64,000 nucleotides of DNA from Durusdinium trenchii (Eukaryota > Sar > Dinophyceae > Suessiales > Symbiodiniaceae), in contig CAXAMN010003825.1 in NCBI GenBank assembly GCA_963970005.1, positions 62,001 through 126,000 of the forward strand. The letters are read 5' to 3'. The position numbers and the translations under genes are program-made. The notes beneath the pieces are model-generated. The model saw only the letters and a list, made by a program, of their open reading frames with translations, was not told the DNA's origin and did not search any database. Shown in pieces: positions 52,277-62,762 of this stretch. The stretch's first letter is position 1, and each line of letters opens with the position of its first letter.

Positions 52277-52933
52277 GTGAGTGTTCGGAGCGAAAGAACG
52301 ACGCAGTGGCCAGTGGTGGCCAGTGGTGCAGTTGGGAAAGAAGAAGTCGTGTGAGAGTTGTGTGAGAGTCGTGTGGCTGGGGGCAGATTTGCAGGGACGA
52401 TAGAGTGTGCATCGGGGTGCTAAGGATGAATCAAGACCATTGGCATGGATCATGTTTGAGAGTTTACCTATTGAGTGAGGGCAATCTCGCTGTCCAAAAC
52501 AGAGCCTGTTTGATGTGCATGGCGTGCAGGCTCTAATTGAGATTGCTATGAGTGCAAGTCACAGATGCTTTGTCCCAGCAGAGTTCGGCAGAAGGGGGTA
52601 TAAATGTGAACATGAGAAAGTATCAGACTCAATCTCAGAAGTTCTGTCAGAATACAGGGTTGCAGCTAGAGAAACTGCGGCCACAGGCCTATTCTTGCGG
52701 CAAAGACCGCAGCCACTGCTGCTGCAGGTGGGTGGAGAGTTGTCACCGAGTCAAGTCCATGTTTTGCTGCTGAGTTCTTCGAATCCCTCAGTATCTGAAG
52801 ATGCCATGAGTCGTCCCGAATCTTTTGGAGTGTTCAGACTCGTTTGTGCAGCCGTATTTTTGACCTCTGGAGCCCCGCAAGAGAGGGCCAAGCCCAAGAA
52901 AAGACACATTTGGGTCATTTTGGGTCCATTTAC
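52277..52933. other. No firm gene
   Basis: Overlapping plus frames at 52515-52930; one reads TAAQTSLNTPKDSGRLMASS on the minus strand. CCAGTGGTGG and GTGTGAGAGT short tandem repeats at 52308-52375. Confidence 0.3.
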
Positions 52934-53011
52934 ATTTGGGTGTGTATGAAGGGAAATAGGCCAAAAGCCCATTGGTTCCGGGTTTCCCTATTAAAATGCA
53001 CACCCACATTT
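52934..53011. mobile_element. Small inverted-repeat element (MITE-like), copy B
   Basis: Ends TTTGGGTGTGTATGAAGGGA and TTTCCCTATTAAAATGCACA are inverted. In reverse orientation it aligns with 16283-16406, lacking about 45 internal bases. Both copies share GG(C/T)CTATTTCCC(T/A)TCAT. Confidence 0.55.
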
Positions 53012-53989
53012 GCCACACATCGCCACCGCTGGGAGCCCCGAGGTTTGGATGTGAGTTCATCGAGAGCTGGGACAAGTGCGGGCACTGCAAAAACGATGCC
53101 ACTCGACGGTGACGGGTGGGTTCAGGACAGGGACGTGATTCAGACGATTCTAATTCCCATGCTAAAAATTCAGCATTGAGGCCAGCTTCATATGTGTTGT
53201 GCTTAAGACACTTTCATCAGAGTTCACTGAGTTTATCGATGTTAATCTGATGGAAGTAGGGAGCCTGCTAGACGAATACAGCAGATGAAGTCCTGTAATG
53301 TCCTGTATGTATTAGTTCGATGGGTTTGTGTGTGTAACGATATAGCCTACCCAAGGCACTTTGTGCACAGATTCCAACTTCCTGGGGCTCCAACTACCTC
53401 CCTGGTCTTGAGTTGTTTGGGGTAAGTTCGAATGATGTGACTAACTTTTGAGCATGTGTCAGACATGGAGTCCTCCACCCTTGCCCAGCTCGTCGTCGAA
53501 AAACCAGGCCCCGAAAGTGAAGCAGAACATGCGCCTCGTCCCAAAAAGCCTGGGATGTGAGGCTTCCTGGTAGCGTGGGAAACAATGATTTAAAAGGGGT
53601 GGCAGATGGGCAGATGGTTCTTTGCAGGGTTCCGCCAAATTCCATTGGATGCTTAGATGCTTTCAATCCAAACGATTGGGGCCTTCATCCTTTCTTGCGT
53701 GCCAGCCTTTTCTGCATTAAATCTTGGTATGTTTGAGCTTGGTATTATTTCCAATACTGCAGTCTGGTGTAAAATGATGCCACTATCATGGGACATGGGA
53801 TGGTTTTCAATGGGTATAAGAATGACACAATTGTACTCCCAAACTGTGAATGAGACTTCTATACTTCTATGAGTCTAGAGTCGATAAAACATATAGTCTT
53901 GCAGTGGGTGTAATCATATATACTTCTGCCCGGCTTCTGCAAAGTCGAAATCCGAAAGTTTATTTCACTGGACTGCTGCTTGAGGATCC

Positions 53990-54071
53990 CAGCCTCACAG
54001 TTGTGGGAGATGCGGGTGAAGAAGGGCGTGTGCAATGCGAAGCGAAGCCATCCATGTGCCTGGGCTGCCCA
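53990..54071 (+). CDS. Candidate exon
   Basis: After GACTGCTGCTTGAG, phase 0: DPSLTVVGDAGEEGRVQCEA then KPSMCLGCP; donor CCCAC|GTTCTA. A second plus frame is also open here. Confidence 0.36.
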
Positions 54072-54291
54072 CGTTCTAATAATCAATGAAATGACGTATA
54101 CTGTATTATGTTGCAAAAAGAGACATCCCAGTTGCTCGGGCAAGCTGAAACATGATGTACTGCCCCAAATTACATAAAGCAACTCTTGTTCATCGTGTTA
54201 ACATGTGTGCCATTTTTCCAGCACCAATGAAACAATGTCAAAATCATAATCGTGTTTCCCGTTCGGGTGGACCAGTGGATCGTATCATTAG

Positions 54292-54438
54292 GAGAGACCA
54301 CCCCAGCAGGCAAGCCTTCCGGAGAGTAGCTGTTTTGGCCGAGAGAGTGAGGCTGTCCTTCTCAGCTTGAGAGGAATTGGCAGGACAGCCCTGGTCTTCC
54401 CGGTGTTCAAGACTGTCGTGGCTAAAGTTTACAAGTGA
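54292..54438 (+). CDS. Candidate terminal exon (49 codons)
   Basis: After GTATCATTAG: PPQQASLPESSCFGRESEAV then LLSLRGIGRTALVFPVFKTV and VAKVYK, TGA. G/C-rich third positions. Weak pyrimidine tract. Confidence 0.43.
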   Translation, partial: ERPPQQASLPESSCFGRESEAVLLSLRGIGRTALVFPVFKTVVAKVYK

Positions 54439-55380
54439 ATTTGAGGGAATGCATCCAGAGGTGGGGTTGAATTACTGTATATAATGGATGCATAAGGTAT
54501 GAGATTCTGGATGCTGAGTCTTGTCAGGCGTTCATGTTTGACTCTTCAACCTTGCTGGTGTACTTTGTTTTGTCTTTCTGATGCCCTCTCAAGAATATTC
54601 AATCGCAAGACTCCTATCAAAGCCACCCGACCAAGCTAGCTGCTGCACCCTATCCTTAACATCAAGGATCTATACAGAGCCAAACATAGCAGAACAGTCT
54701 ATCACAACGGCCTCTCCCCAAAAAGAACAATTCTCCCCAGATTCACGCTGAACCAGAACTTCTGAATGCTGATTTTCTAGTGCACCCAGGCCCCCCACCC
54801 TGCCCAAACCCCCTCTCCACTCCACCCACTCTGGACATGTCACCCGGCTAAAACAAGGTGGAGCTGGGTCGCTGGGCTGAGCTACGGCGAGGAACGGAAG
54901 GGAATAGGGTGTAAGGAAGATGGAAGATGTGCTGGGTTCGGAAAGGTAGCCTGAAGATGTTCAAGCTCATCGTTTGTCATAAAGAATCCTAGACAAAGTC
55001 AATTCTATTTACGTTTATTTGCACACATATATAGTAATGTAGTTGTAGTTATAGTTATAAGCAAGTACACTGCCCACGCTGCATACTTGCTTGTATTCTT
55101 GGCAGAGGGATTGGTTTTCATGTTTTAGTTGTGATTCCCAATGGCATCCCATTCGCGAATATGAGATAGAGGCTTTCTGAGTCTATTGGAGCAGGTTATC
55201 TTAGGCAGCCTGCAGGTGGGTATTCTGAGAGACTGTCACCATTTGAACATCTTTGAACTTGTTTTTGAGCCGTATGGTGTGTTGTAAGTCTCTGTAAGAT
55301 TGGGGAAAACCATGGTGCCTTCTCGTAAGGAATCCAGGTGAATCGCATTGTCGAGTTCTCGGTTTCTCTAAGCCGCCAAG
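54439..55380. other. Non-coding stretch
   Basis: No supported exon. TAGTTATAGTTATA short repeats near 55040-55058. Confidence 0.4.
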
Positions 55381-55485
55381 TTGGCTGAGGTGTTGCTGCA
55401 ACGCCGGCTGGACCTGGAACAAAGAGCAGCGAAGATGTCTCAACGAGCTCGGCGAGGACGGCGGACGTTCCATAATGAAGCACGG
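55381..55485 (+). CDS. Candidate internal exon (35 codons, phase 0/0)
   Basis: Acceptor GTTCTCGGTTTCTCTAAGCCGCCAAG and donor CACGG|GTGAGC. Frame LAEVLLQRRLDLEQRAAKMS then QRARRGRRTFHNEAR: a helical, basic segment. Confidence 0.53.
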
Positions 55486-56191
55486 GTGAGCACGCGGCGT
55501 GGGTGCGAGTATGTGCGGAGGTGTGGAGTTGGATTGTTGATCAGGCCATATCAGGGCCCTGATTCGTTTGGGAATAGAAGTAATAAACTGAGTCCAGTTG
55601 CCACGATCGACCAGGCAGAGAGTGGGTTGTCAAAAGGAGCTTTTGGTCGAAAGGACTTTGGATTGGACTGGTTGTGATTTAGTGGTAACTAGAACTCCCT
55701 GGCAGTCCTAGGTGTGTATTCTTTCTTGCTTTGGCACTTGGCACCTGCCAAGAATAATGGAATGATATAAATATAGAAGTGTAATTGCTGTAGTGCTGGC
55801 AGACAGGGAGATGGAGGTAGATACTTGGGTGTAAAGATAGTGAGAGGCAGATGCTGGAAAGATGGCTACCACCCAGTCCTTCTCCCAGTGAGAAGAAACC
55901 TAACCACACTTCACAAAAGATACAAAAGGAGCGTGCTTGCTGCTGCTTTTGTTCTCAATTTTGGGACTTGATGGTTCAGCTAACACCGAGATTCTACTAT
56001 CATCAGGTTTGCATCATCACCGAGAGCATCATCCAGACAAAGAAGCAAGTACCATGGGCAGAAAAAAAATACAGTTGTTCTTTTTTTGAGAATAGTTATG
56101 TTGTTTCGACTGTGTTTTCTAAGCTTTCAACATGTTCCACAGTTTTTTACCAAAATCCTGTTCCTTTCATTTCCTTTCAACCATTCACCAG
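55486..56191. other. Presumed intron/intergenic DNA
   Basis: No supported exon; a 155-codon plus frame from 55851 is not distinguishable from chance by length. Confidence 0.35.
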
Positions 56192-56254
56192 CCACAGGAG
56201 CCCGTCACGGCTCCAGCTCCAGTGCAATCAGCACCTCCTGAGAAAGGCAACTTG
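56192..56254 (+). CDS. Candidate internal exon (21 codons, phase 0/0)
   Basis: Acceptor CATTTCCTTTCAACCATTCACCAG; frame PQEPVTAPAPVQSAPPEKGN, a proline-rich linker; donor CTTG|GTTGGT. Confidence 0.43.
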
Positions 56255-58110
56255 GTTGGTCATCCATCGAGCGCCGTTCGTCCATGAGTCTTGTTCTTGG
56301 GCCACTTGGGTTTGTTGAGACAAGCAGACAATGCAGGAAGGATCAGGAAGGTATCAACCCGTAAAAAGATTCCAGTCTTCATACTGAGGGAAATCGCTTC
56401 CTTTCTACAAGGGCACAAGGACATGTAGACTCACTTGGATGGAGCAAGACAGCCAGGGACCCAAAGCATCTTGAAATTCATCCACGTGACAACTGGCAGG
56501 TTGGCCCCCGAGTAGTTGAAGGCCGATGATTTATACGATATATACCAGTATATATACCTTTATTCAATATTATTTTTATCAATTGATTTGTGTGTGTAAT
56601 CATTGTCCATGGATTGGTGAAATGTATTTGTACTCTGGTACGGACTTGGAAGCCAACTTGAATCGATGTGTCATGGACGAATTTGGAGCAGGTACTTTTC
56701 CAGAGCTATGTGAAACGACGTGAGGCTTTAATTAGGGTGTATGCCTCGTACCAATGCCCGTAGACCCTGTTGGATGTTTCGAAGATGTGGACGACCAGGG
56801 TTGGACATGAGGACACCCGTAGGCCGTAGCAGCGACAACTGCTAGAGCTGAGCAGCACTCGTTTCTTGTTTTGTGGAACGAAAAGGAGGAAGAAAACAAA
56901 GGGCCAACAAAACAAAGAAACCCGGCAGAAGTCACTGAATAATGAGCAAGACACAGGCCACAAAGGGTTGGTCAAAAATGATTGTCGTAATGAACCTGGA
57001 AGCGTTCGCCTTTCGCTACATCACCGGGAATCAAACGACTCTAGCGTGGAGTCAAACGACTCAGTCACCTAAGGGGTGGAGGTCCATGCGTGTTGCAGGA
57101 TCCCTCCAAAAAGTGTTCCAAATGAGGTTGCAGGACCACGGCGTTCCAAACAACACAGATGTGACTAAAGAAAGATTGCAAACCGTCAACCTCGAGAAAA
57201 GGAAAACAGAGAACTTGCAAGAATCGTGGACAACATACCAGCCGCATAGGAGAAACAAGAGGACAAACCTAGTAATTAACACAATAGAGTAGGCCTTAAG
57301 TAGTGACCAGATCGGCCTTCCCCCCAACTCTCCCCCCTGCCGCTCTCCCAGCAGATTTGATTGGGCTGATACTGGACTTTGACCCTAAGCGCATTTGCCA
57401 ATCTATGACTGTGGACTTGTAGCTGGTCTTTGTCATCTCCTCTTTGCTGATTTCAGCTATATAATATATACTAGTAACCCTGTTTTTTGCCTATGTTCCC
57501 ACTACTTGCTCCTATGCTGTTTCAATTAGTCTTCCTATTTGGTGTCAACGTGTTTTCTATTTTTTATGTTGCACATGCCGATCCCAATCCCAAGCTTCAT
57601 TTGGATCAACACTATTGTTCAATGGTTTTATGCGGAACCACAAATGGGTATGGGTCCAAGTATGGGTCCAAAGATACGCCGTTCGGGTTCTGCAGTTCTT
57701 GTCGCGTGCTTCTTTTTCCCCATTCGGGCTTGGGCCTAATTTCGGGTGTTCTTGGACTCCAGACAAAATAGGTTCAGTCAAAGTTCAGTAACTTACATGT
57801 TGTTGGACATCACCTGACCGTCTACGTCCGGGAACCACCTATATAATCATGACAACACTGGAGGCGATGAAAAAGGTGGAAAAGGTGGTGCCAGAAGCAG
57901 AGGCGGGAGTTGGATCGATTGATCAAGGTTCCAAGAACATGGAGATCGATGTGTTCAGTGTATTGGATTTGGATCAATGATCCAACATGTTGAGACTACA
58001 TTATTCAATCTAAAATCATTCACACCTTAATGGTTGTTTTATTAGATTGCGCAGTCCATGTTGACACTCTGTAAATAGATGAACCTGCCTCCTGACACCA
58101 TAATTTACCT
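56255..58110. other. Sparse region, one possible first exon
   Basis: 56622-56690 reads MYLYSGTDLEANLNRCVMDE then FGAG before GCAG|GTACTT and may be a first exon. 56942-57292 has a basic 116-codon frame of doubtful status. TA repeats at 56537-56560 and 57460-57472. Confidence 0.35.
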
Positions 58111-58560
58111 TTGATGGGGGACGATTCACTTGCGTATCGAGCCTGCAGAAAAGAACGCACTGACAACTTAAAACCAGCAAGAGTGATTGCAAGACCTCTT
58201 TATGTCAAACAACAATTCAATGTTGGGCATCAACAGACCTACATCCCATCAGGCCTCTCCCCTGCGATAGACCTTACTGGCGACAAGAGGCTCGAAGGTT
58301 CTCAAAACCAGCAGCTTGCGGTTGCTGGCAGGTCTTGCGATTTCACTGCTGCTCTTGCCTTTGGCATGGAGGCATGGAATTTTGAACAAGGTGGTGGTGC
58401 ATTTAGAATATTCCGTGCCATGCAGATGGATGCTGCAGTAGACCTGCTCACTGAATTGAAACCACAAGTGTGCGTTCCCCATCCATCCTTTCCCCCGAAG
58501 GCCGTGAAGGGAACTTTCAAGCGGGGGAGAGAAATTATTGGCAGTATCCGGATGAAGGAA
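58111..58560 (+). CDS. Coding block, unknown protein (about 150 codons)
   Basis: Part of a 226-codon frame, the longest gap-free non-repeat one after the 580-residue gene. Composition is convincingly protein-like: LAYRACRKERTDNLKPARVI, FNVGHQQTYIPSGLSPAIDL, FTAALAFGMEAWNFEQGGGA, FRAMQMDAAVDLLTELKPQV, KAVKGTFKRGREIIGSI. From about 58560 an AT-rich stretch, read as hydrophobic residues, looks like intron (a GTATCC donor sits at 58547). ATG at 58114 or 58117 could be a start. No family recognised. Confidence 0.55.
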
Positions 58561-58769
58561 CTTGATATATACAGTATTTTGTGGGCGTATATGATTGTTA
58601 TTTTATACTATATATACATATGTTGGCAAGCACTGATCAAGATCCTGAATCTTGTAGTGCATCCCCGACACCGGACCTTCATTGGACGGACGTGTTACCT
58701 CCCACCCTGGCGACGGAAGGGACTTCGCGTTGCTGATGGAGTCCACCATCTTCAGATTAGATGTAAATA
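58561..58769 (+). other. AT-rich probable intron plus unresolved coding remnant
   Basis: 58560-58650 is AT-rich. 58663-58760 is open in all plus frames with protein-like peptides (for example SLDGRVTSHPGDGRDFALLM). The frame changes here between the two flanking blocks. Confidence 0.35.
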
Positions 58770-59234
58770 TCTGAAGGTTTTGTCAATCTGAAGGATCCCC
58801 ATTTTCTTGACCATCTTCAAAACCATTTGATGTATGTGTTCTTTCCCACGATTGAAGCAAAGTTCCACATGGATGAATTCAACGACATGTGGCTTTGGTT
58901 CCGAGGCGGAGGATTGATCGTTCACCTCCTTGGATTGAACGTCAAGCTTTGTGTCTTGTTGAAGTCCATACACCCGTATACACTCCCTAAAGTATTCATG
59001 CAAGTGGATGGCATGACCCGCTTGGATGACCATGAAATCCGAAAACTTCCAGGTGGTGAACTGCACTTCCATGATGATTTCAGAGTGCATGAGCTCACAA
59101 GGGTGGTGCTTGCATATGCTTGCCCTCACATCCTCACATCACAGGTGGTGAGCAAAAGTGAGCCGTGTCGGTGGAGCTGGCAGTGGTACCCGTGGTCAGC
59201 GCGCGGTTCAAGACGGAAGTTGTTGTGTGTTTAA
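58770..59234 (+). CDS. Coding block, unknown protein (about 125 codons)
   Basis: Frame begins SEGFVNLKDPHFLDHLQNHL directly after an in-frame TAA and continues FFPTIEAKFHMDEFNDMWLW, FRGGGLIVHLLGLNVKLCVL, LPKVFMQVDGMTRLDDHEIR, KLPGGELHFHDDFRVHELTR to about LTSQ, where CACAG|GTGGTG is a possible donor (59147). Likely the same gene as 58111-58560 in another frame: joined by splicing, or split by a frameshift. Confidence 0.52.
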   Translation, partial: SEGFVNLKDPHFLDHLQNHLMYVFFPTIEAKFHMDEFNDMWLWFRGGGLIVHLLGLNVKLCVLLKSIHPYTLPKVFMQVDGMTRLDDHEIRKLPGGELHFHDDFRVHELTRVVLAYACPHILTSQVVSKSEPCRWSWQWYPWSARGSRRKLLCV

Positions 59235-59530
59235 AAAGAGAGTCAAAAGCCGCTACATATTCTCCAGGAGATATTGTCCTGGTTCCACACGTCTTTTTCT
59301 ATGTGCACATTTGGATAATTTGAACGTCCTTCAGAACAAACAACTGTTTGAGTCTAATATGATCTCTGGGAGTCACTACCTTATGATGTCGCTTCACACT
59401 ACAAGATAGACCGCTCCAAATCAGGGAGTTCCTTTACTTTGCTTCGTCAGCATGGTCCGGTGAATGCACTCCAGTGACATCAGTATCCTGACCAGAACTG
59501 AAAAGTGAACACTGCGAGGTGACTCCAATC
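59235..59530. other. Non-coding stretch
   Basis: Nothing recognised. Confidence 0.35.
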
Positions 59531-60083
59531 TATAGTACCGTGCTGTATTTTGGAAGAAATGATCTGCACTAAGAAGTNNNNNNNNNNNNNNNNNNNNNNN
59601 NNNNNNNNNNNNNNNNNNNNNNNNNNNNNNNNNNNNNNNNNNNNNNNNNNNNNNNNNNNNNNNNNNNNNNNNNNNNNNNNNNNNNNNNNNNNNNNNNNNN
59701 NNNNNNNNNNNNNNNNNNNNNNNNNNNNNNNNNNNNNNNNNNNNNNNNNNNNNNNNNNNNNNNNNNNNNNNNNNNNNNNNNNNNNNNNNNNNNNNNNNNN
59801 NNNNNNNNNNNNNNNNNNNNNNNNNNNNNNNNNNNNNNNNNNNNNNNNNNNNNNNNNNNNNNNNNNNNNNNNNNNNNNNNNNNNNNNNNNNNNNNNNNNN
59901 NNNNNNNNNNNNNNNNNNNNNNNNNNNNNNNNNNNNNNNNNNNNNNNNNNNNNNNNNNNNNNNNNNNNNNNNNNNNNTACAGGGTATTTCTTCCATTTGC
60001 TGTTGCCTGGATTTTCCTCGAAAAGTGGATCTTCCATTCAATAAATTGCCTTAATATCTTCCAAAATACAGCACAGTACTATA
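59531..60083. mobile_element. Terminal-inverted-repeat element containing a gap
   Basis: 26-bp ends starting TATAGTACCGTGCTGTATTT at 59531 and its complement at 60058-60083 match at 25 of 26 positions. Outermost TA on both sides fits a TA target duplication, as in Tc1/mariner-like elements. 400 of 553 bp are N, so any transposase is unseen. Confidence 0.75.
59578..59977. other. Assembly gap (400 N)
   Basis: Run of N inside the inverted-repeat element. Confidence 0.99.
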
Positions 60084-60669
60084 CCTGATAGTTTAGGAGA
60101 CGGTTTAAGGTCTGTTGTAATTACAACCAATGGATTATTTTTCGGGTGTTTGGGGCCTAAGACTCAAGAACTGCTCGAACGCTGTTTGAACATGTTTGAA
60201 CCATCTCCCTTTAAGAACCCATCCTCAAAATTCCATTCGACTCAGCTCTAGGGCATAACAAGTGTTCCTTTTTCACATGCACTCCATTCGCGTCCGCGCG
60301 TGCGACTGTCGTGCAAAAGAACGGCTTAAAAGGCTTCTGGCGACCACGGCCGGGTGGCTTTTTCCCATGCGGCAGAAACGGCCCGGCAGCAATGAGGTTC
60401 AAAAGGTCCGTCTGAGATTGAAGAGAGCTGTGCACTGGACCAAAGAGTAGGTAGGTGACATGGAAAAATCGATGTTCATCATTTTAGAATATGTTTAACA
60501 TATATTCCCACTGGGTCTTGTTCTTGGGGTCCCGCACTGAAAATCATGTGGCTGTGGGTCCAAACCCGGGGCCTGGTTGAATCATGTTCAATCTGTTAAT
60601 TTTCCTCAACGAGTGAGTCCTCTCCTCCCATCCGAAATCCATCACTCCGCAGAAGTTCGGTCGGTGACC

Positions 60670-60841
60670 GCTCGCTCCGCGAACGAGGTCGGGCGCGGTG
60701 AACGAGCCGCTGAGCTTGCGCTTCAGCAATGCCAGCCTGGAAGCAGGGAAGGCGGGGCAGAGATGCATAAGCGAGTGGGGAGCGGCCCCAACATATCCAG
60801 GATTGGCACGCGCGGGTCACGAGGCTGAGGCCGCTTTGGGG
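60670..60841 (+). CDS. Candidate exon in GC-rich island
   Basis: Frame VNEPLSLRFSNASLEAGKAG, QRCISEWGAAPTYPGLARAG, HEAEAALG ends at GG|GTGAGG. A second frame (GERAAELALQQCQPGSREGG) is also good. Left edge not defined. Confidence 0.42.
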
Positions 60842-60961
60842 GTGAGGTCATCCTTATTTTGGGCCCGTCGAAAGGGTTGGGCGGGCCAGGCCTCCAGGTG
60901 TGTGGCTTTTGGCCTCGCTCCTTGGGTCGACGAAGTGGAGGCGGTTTTCTTTTTTATCACT

Positions 60962-61053
60962 GGACCAGCTGCCCGCTGGAGAAGGCGTTGTCTTTCTTTG
61001 CTTCTGCAAAGAGTTGCACACTGACTTTGGTGGTTTGAATCCACCCTGGTCCG
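60962..61053 (+). tRNA. tRNA-like fold, degenerate (possible tRNA pseudogene or SINE head)
   Basis: GGACCAG (60962-60968) pairs perfectly with CTGGTCC (61046-61052). Directly inside is a T-arm, GGTGG-TTTGAAT-CCACC (61029-61045), with the B box altered only at C56. A D-arm-like GCC(10 nt)GGC lies at 60971-60986. The 41 nt between contain CTTTGC-TTCT-GCAAAG but no proper seven-base anticodon loop, and position 8 is C. A run of six T follows at about 61087. Not a functional standard tRNA. Confidence 0.35.
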
Positions 61054-61519
61054 TATTGCTTCATCGCATCGTCACATCGTCGTCATTTTTTCTAGTACTG
61101 CCCGGATATTGTTTTGCGTGTTGTGGTTGGTGTGGCTTCGAAGGCCTACACGGTGGGCGTGCGTGTCTTGAACCCCGGTGGCCGACCACCAGAGTTGGGA
61201 GCTCGGAGGGATGGGTGGGAGCGCAGCTCAGGTTTTTGCTGCAGTCCTTCGGTTCCTGCAAGAATTGGGGAAGCTGGACATGTTGTAGATGTTTCCTCTT
61301 GGAAGAGCACTACTGAAATGTTTTTGGAATTTGGTTGTGGTCTGTTTTATGAAACGTCAGCTAAACTTGGGCACATGTTTGCTTGGAGGGTGTTGATGGG
61401 CTCTCCAAAAATCAATTCACGGATAAATGTGTTTCTTTTGTGAAGATCCTAGCATATCTGGTTTGGAGTTTGCCTGGGAGGCTTTTTGATCAGACACAAG
61501 AGTAGAAAAGGTCTGGGTG

Positions 61520-61826
61520 GAGGGTGCATACGACCGCACCCTGGATCATCCTGCAGAAAGCTGCAAAGAAGTATCATTCACCGTCTTCTGATTGCACTGT
61601 TCCTTTTGTTCCGCACATCGGACACCTATATACAGTTGATGACAGTTTGGGCATTGTGAAATCATGGCAAAGAGATGCAAAAAGTGTTTCAACCAAATTA
61701 TGTGACACCATGCTCAGCACATGGGCTGACCTGGTCGATTCAAGGGTTCTCCAATTCTTTTCGCAAGCAAAATACAAGGAACTGGCAGTCACAGGCGTCC
61801 CACCGGTCAGAGTGCTCCCTAATTGA
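61520..61826 (+). CDS. Coding block, unknown protein
   Basis: Plus frame ILQKAAKKYHSPSSDCTVPF, GHLYTVDDSLGIVKSWQRDA, KSVSTKLCDTMLSTWADLVD, RVLQFFSQAKYKELAVTGVP to TGA. Just upstream another frame (VEGAYDRTLDHPAESCKEVS) and just downstream a third (EVVGSTTFAVHCLQGSYSAR) are also protein-like. So the locus is either several exons or a frame-damaged gene. Confidence 0.43.
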
Positions 61827-62008
61827 AGTTGTTGGTTCGACCACCTTTGCAGTGCACTGCCTTCAGGGTTCGTACTCGGCCCGGCAGTTTTTCCCCACAA
61901 TTCTTGACTCCGAAGGGCCGAAGACTGCACAGTGGCCAAGAGTTGAGCCAGCATACGTTCATTGATGGGATCAAGATGAGTCAGGTGCATTTTTTTCTTT
62001 GACTGGAG

Positions 62009-62278
62009 AGAACCATCAGTCTCAATGTGCCCGCAGTCTCAAAGACCTATTCCAGGACGAAAAAACTAGTGGCCACTAAGGTACCATGTTGGGTCCAGGT
62101 ACCTTCATTTTGGCCGTTTCCCGACGTCCCCACGTCCGCCCAGTGCCACCAACTACTGGGGCATCTCCTTGCAGGAGCTGGGCTTACCGATGGACTTGTC
62201 TCCAAACACGAAGAACTGCCCTACGTTTTAGGAGCATTCAATGCACCAGCTACTTTGAGGGGATCTCCTTTATTCTGA
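62009..62278 (+). CDS. Candidate terminal exon (90 codons with stop)
   Basis: After the pyrimidine-rich GCATTTTTTTCTTTGACTGGAG, phase 0: RTISLNVPAVSKTYSRTKKL, VATKVPCWVQVPSFWPFPDV, PTSAQCHQLLGHLLAGAGLT, DGLVSKHEELPYVLGAFNAP to TGA. One of the most protein-like open blocks here. Probably the same gene as 61520-61826. Family unknown. Confidence 0.52.
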   Translation, partial: RTISLNVPAVSKTYSRTKKLVATKVPCWVQVPSFWPFPDVPTSAQCHQLLGHLLAGAGLTDGLVSKHEELPYVLGAFNAPATLRGSPLF

Positions 62279-62459
62279 GATAACGCTGGTATATCCGGGG
62301 CCCATGAGATCTTAGAGGAAGATGGGTCCCCATTGCCATAATAAGTTTGGACAATCTGGTATTTGTCCTGGACGTTCATCGCATTCACATATGGACACGG
62401 ATTATTTCAGGTGGCACCCACGTGACTGGACTGATGCATGCGGCAGTGGTTAGGCTCCT

Positions 62460-62762
62460 TTGAGGACTTCAACTCCGACCGTATTTGTAGAAATCGGGAT
62501 GTGTTCGCCAGCTGACAGTGGAGTCTCCAGCATGAAGAGTGGAAGAGTGGAGCATGGAAGAGCACTTGTTCTTCCAGAGCCTCCTTGTCAGGACCATACT
62601 AGAGCTACCTTTGATGCGAATCTACGCATTCCGGGGTCGGGCTCCGAGCATGTTCGACAATGTTTAGCGTCCAGACGGGTTCGTATATCCTTGGAGAGGG
62701 TACTTGGACCCTTCCCAGAAGGTAGCATGGCTTCACATCCACATCACGCATCTCAGCAGAGG
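62460..62762 (+). CDS. Candidate exon, about 100 codons
   Basis: Frame TPTVFVEIGMCSPADSGVSS, EHGRALVLPEPPCQDHTRAT, FDANLRIPGSGSEHVRQCLA, RISLERVLGPFPEGSMASHP, ending at CAGAG|GTAGGT, a strong donor. Left edge near CTCCTTTGAG. Plus strand like its neighbours. Confidence 0.45.

Noticed and set aside
55851-56318. 155-codon plus-strand gene
   Set aside because: A frame of this length is expected several times by chance in 64 kb; no codon bias or firm splice edges. Only 56192-56254 inside it has a good acceptor.
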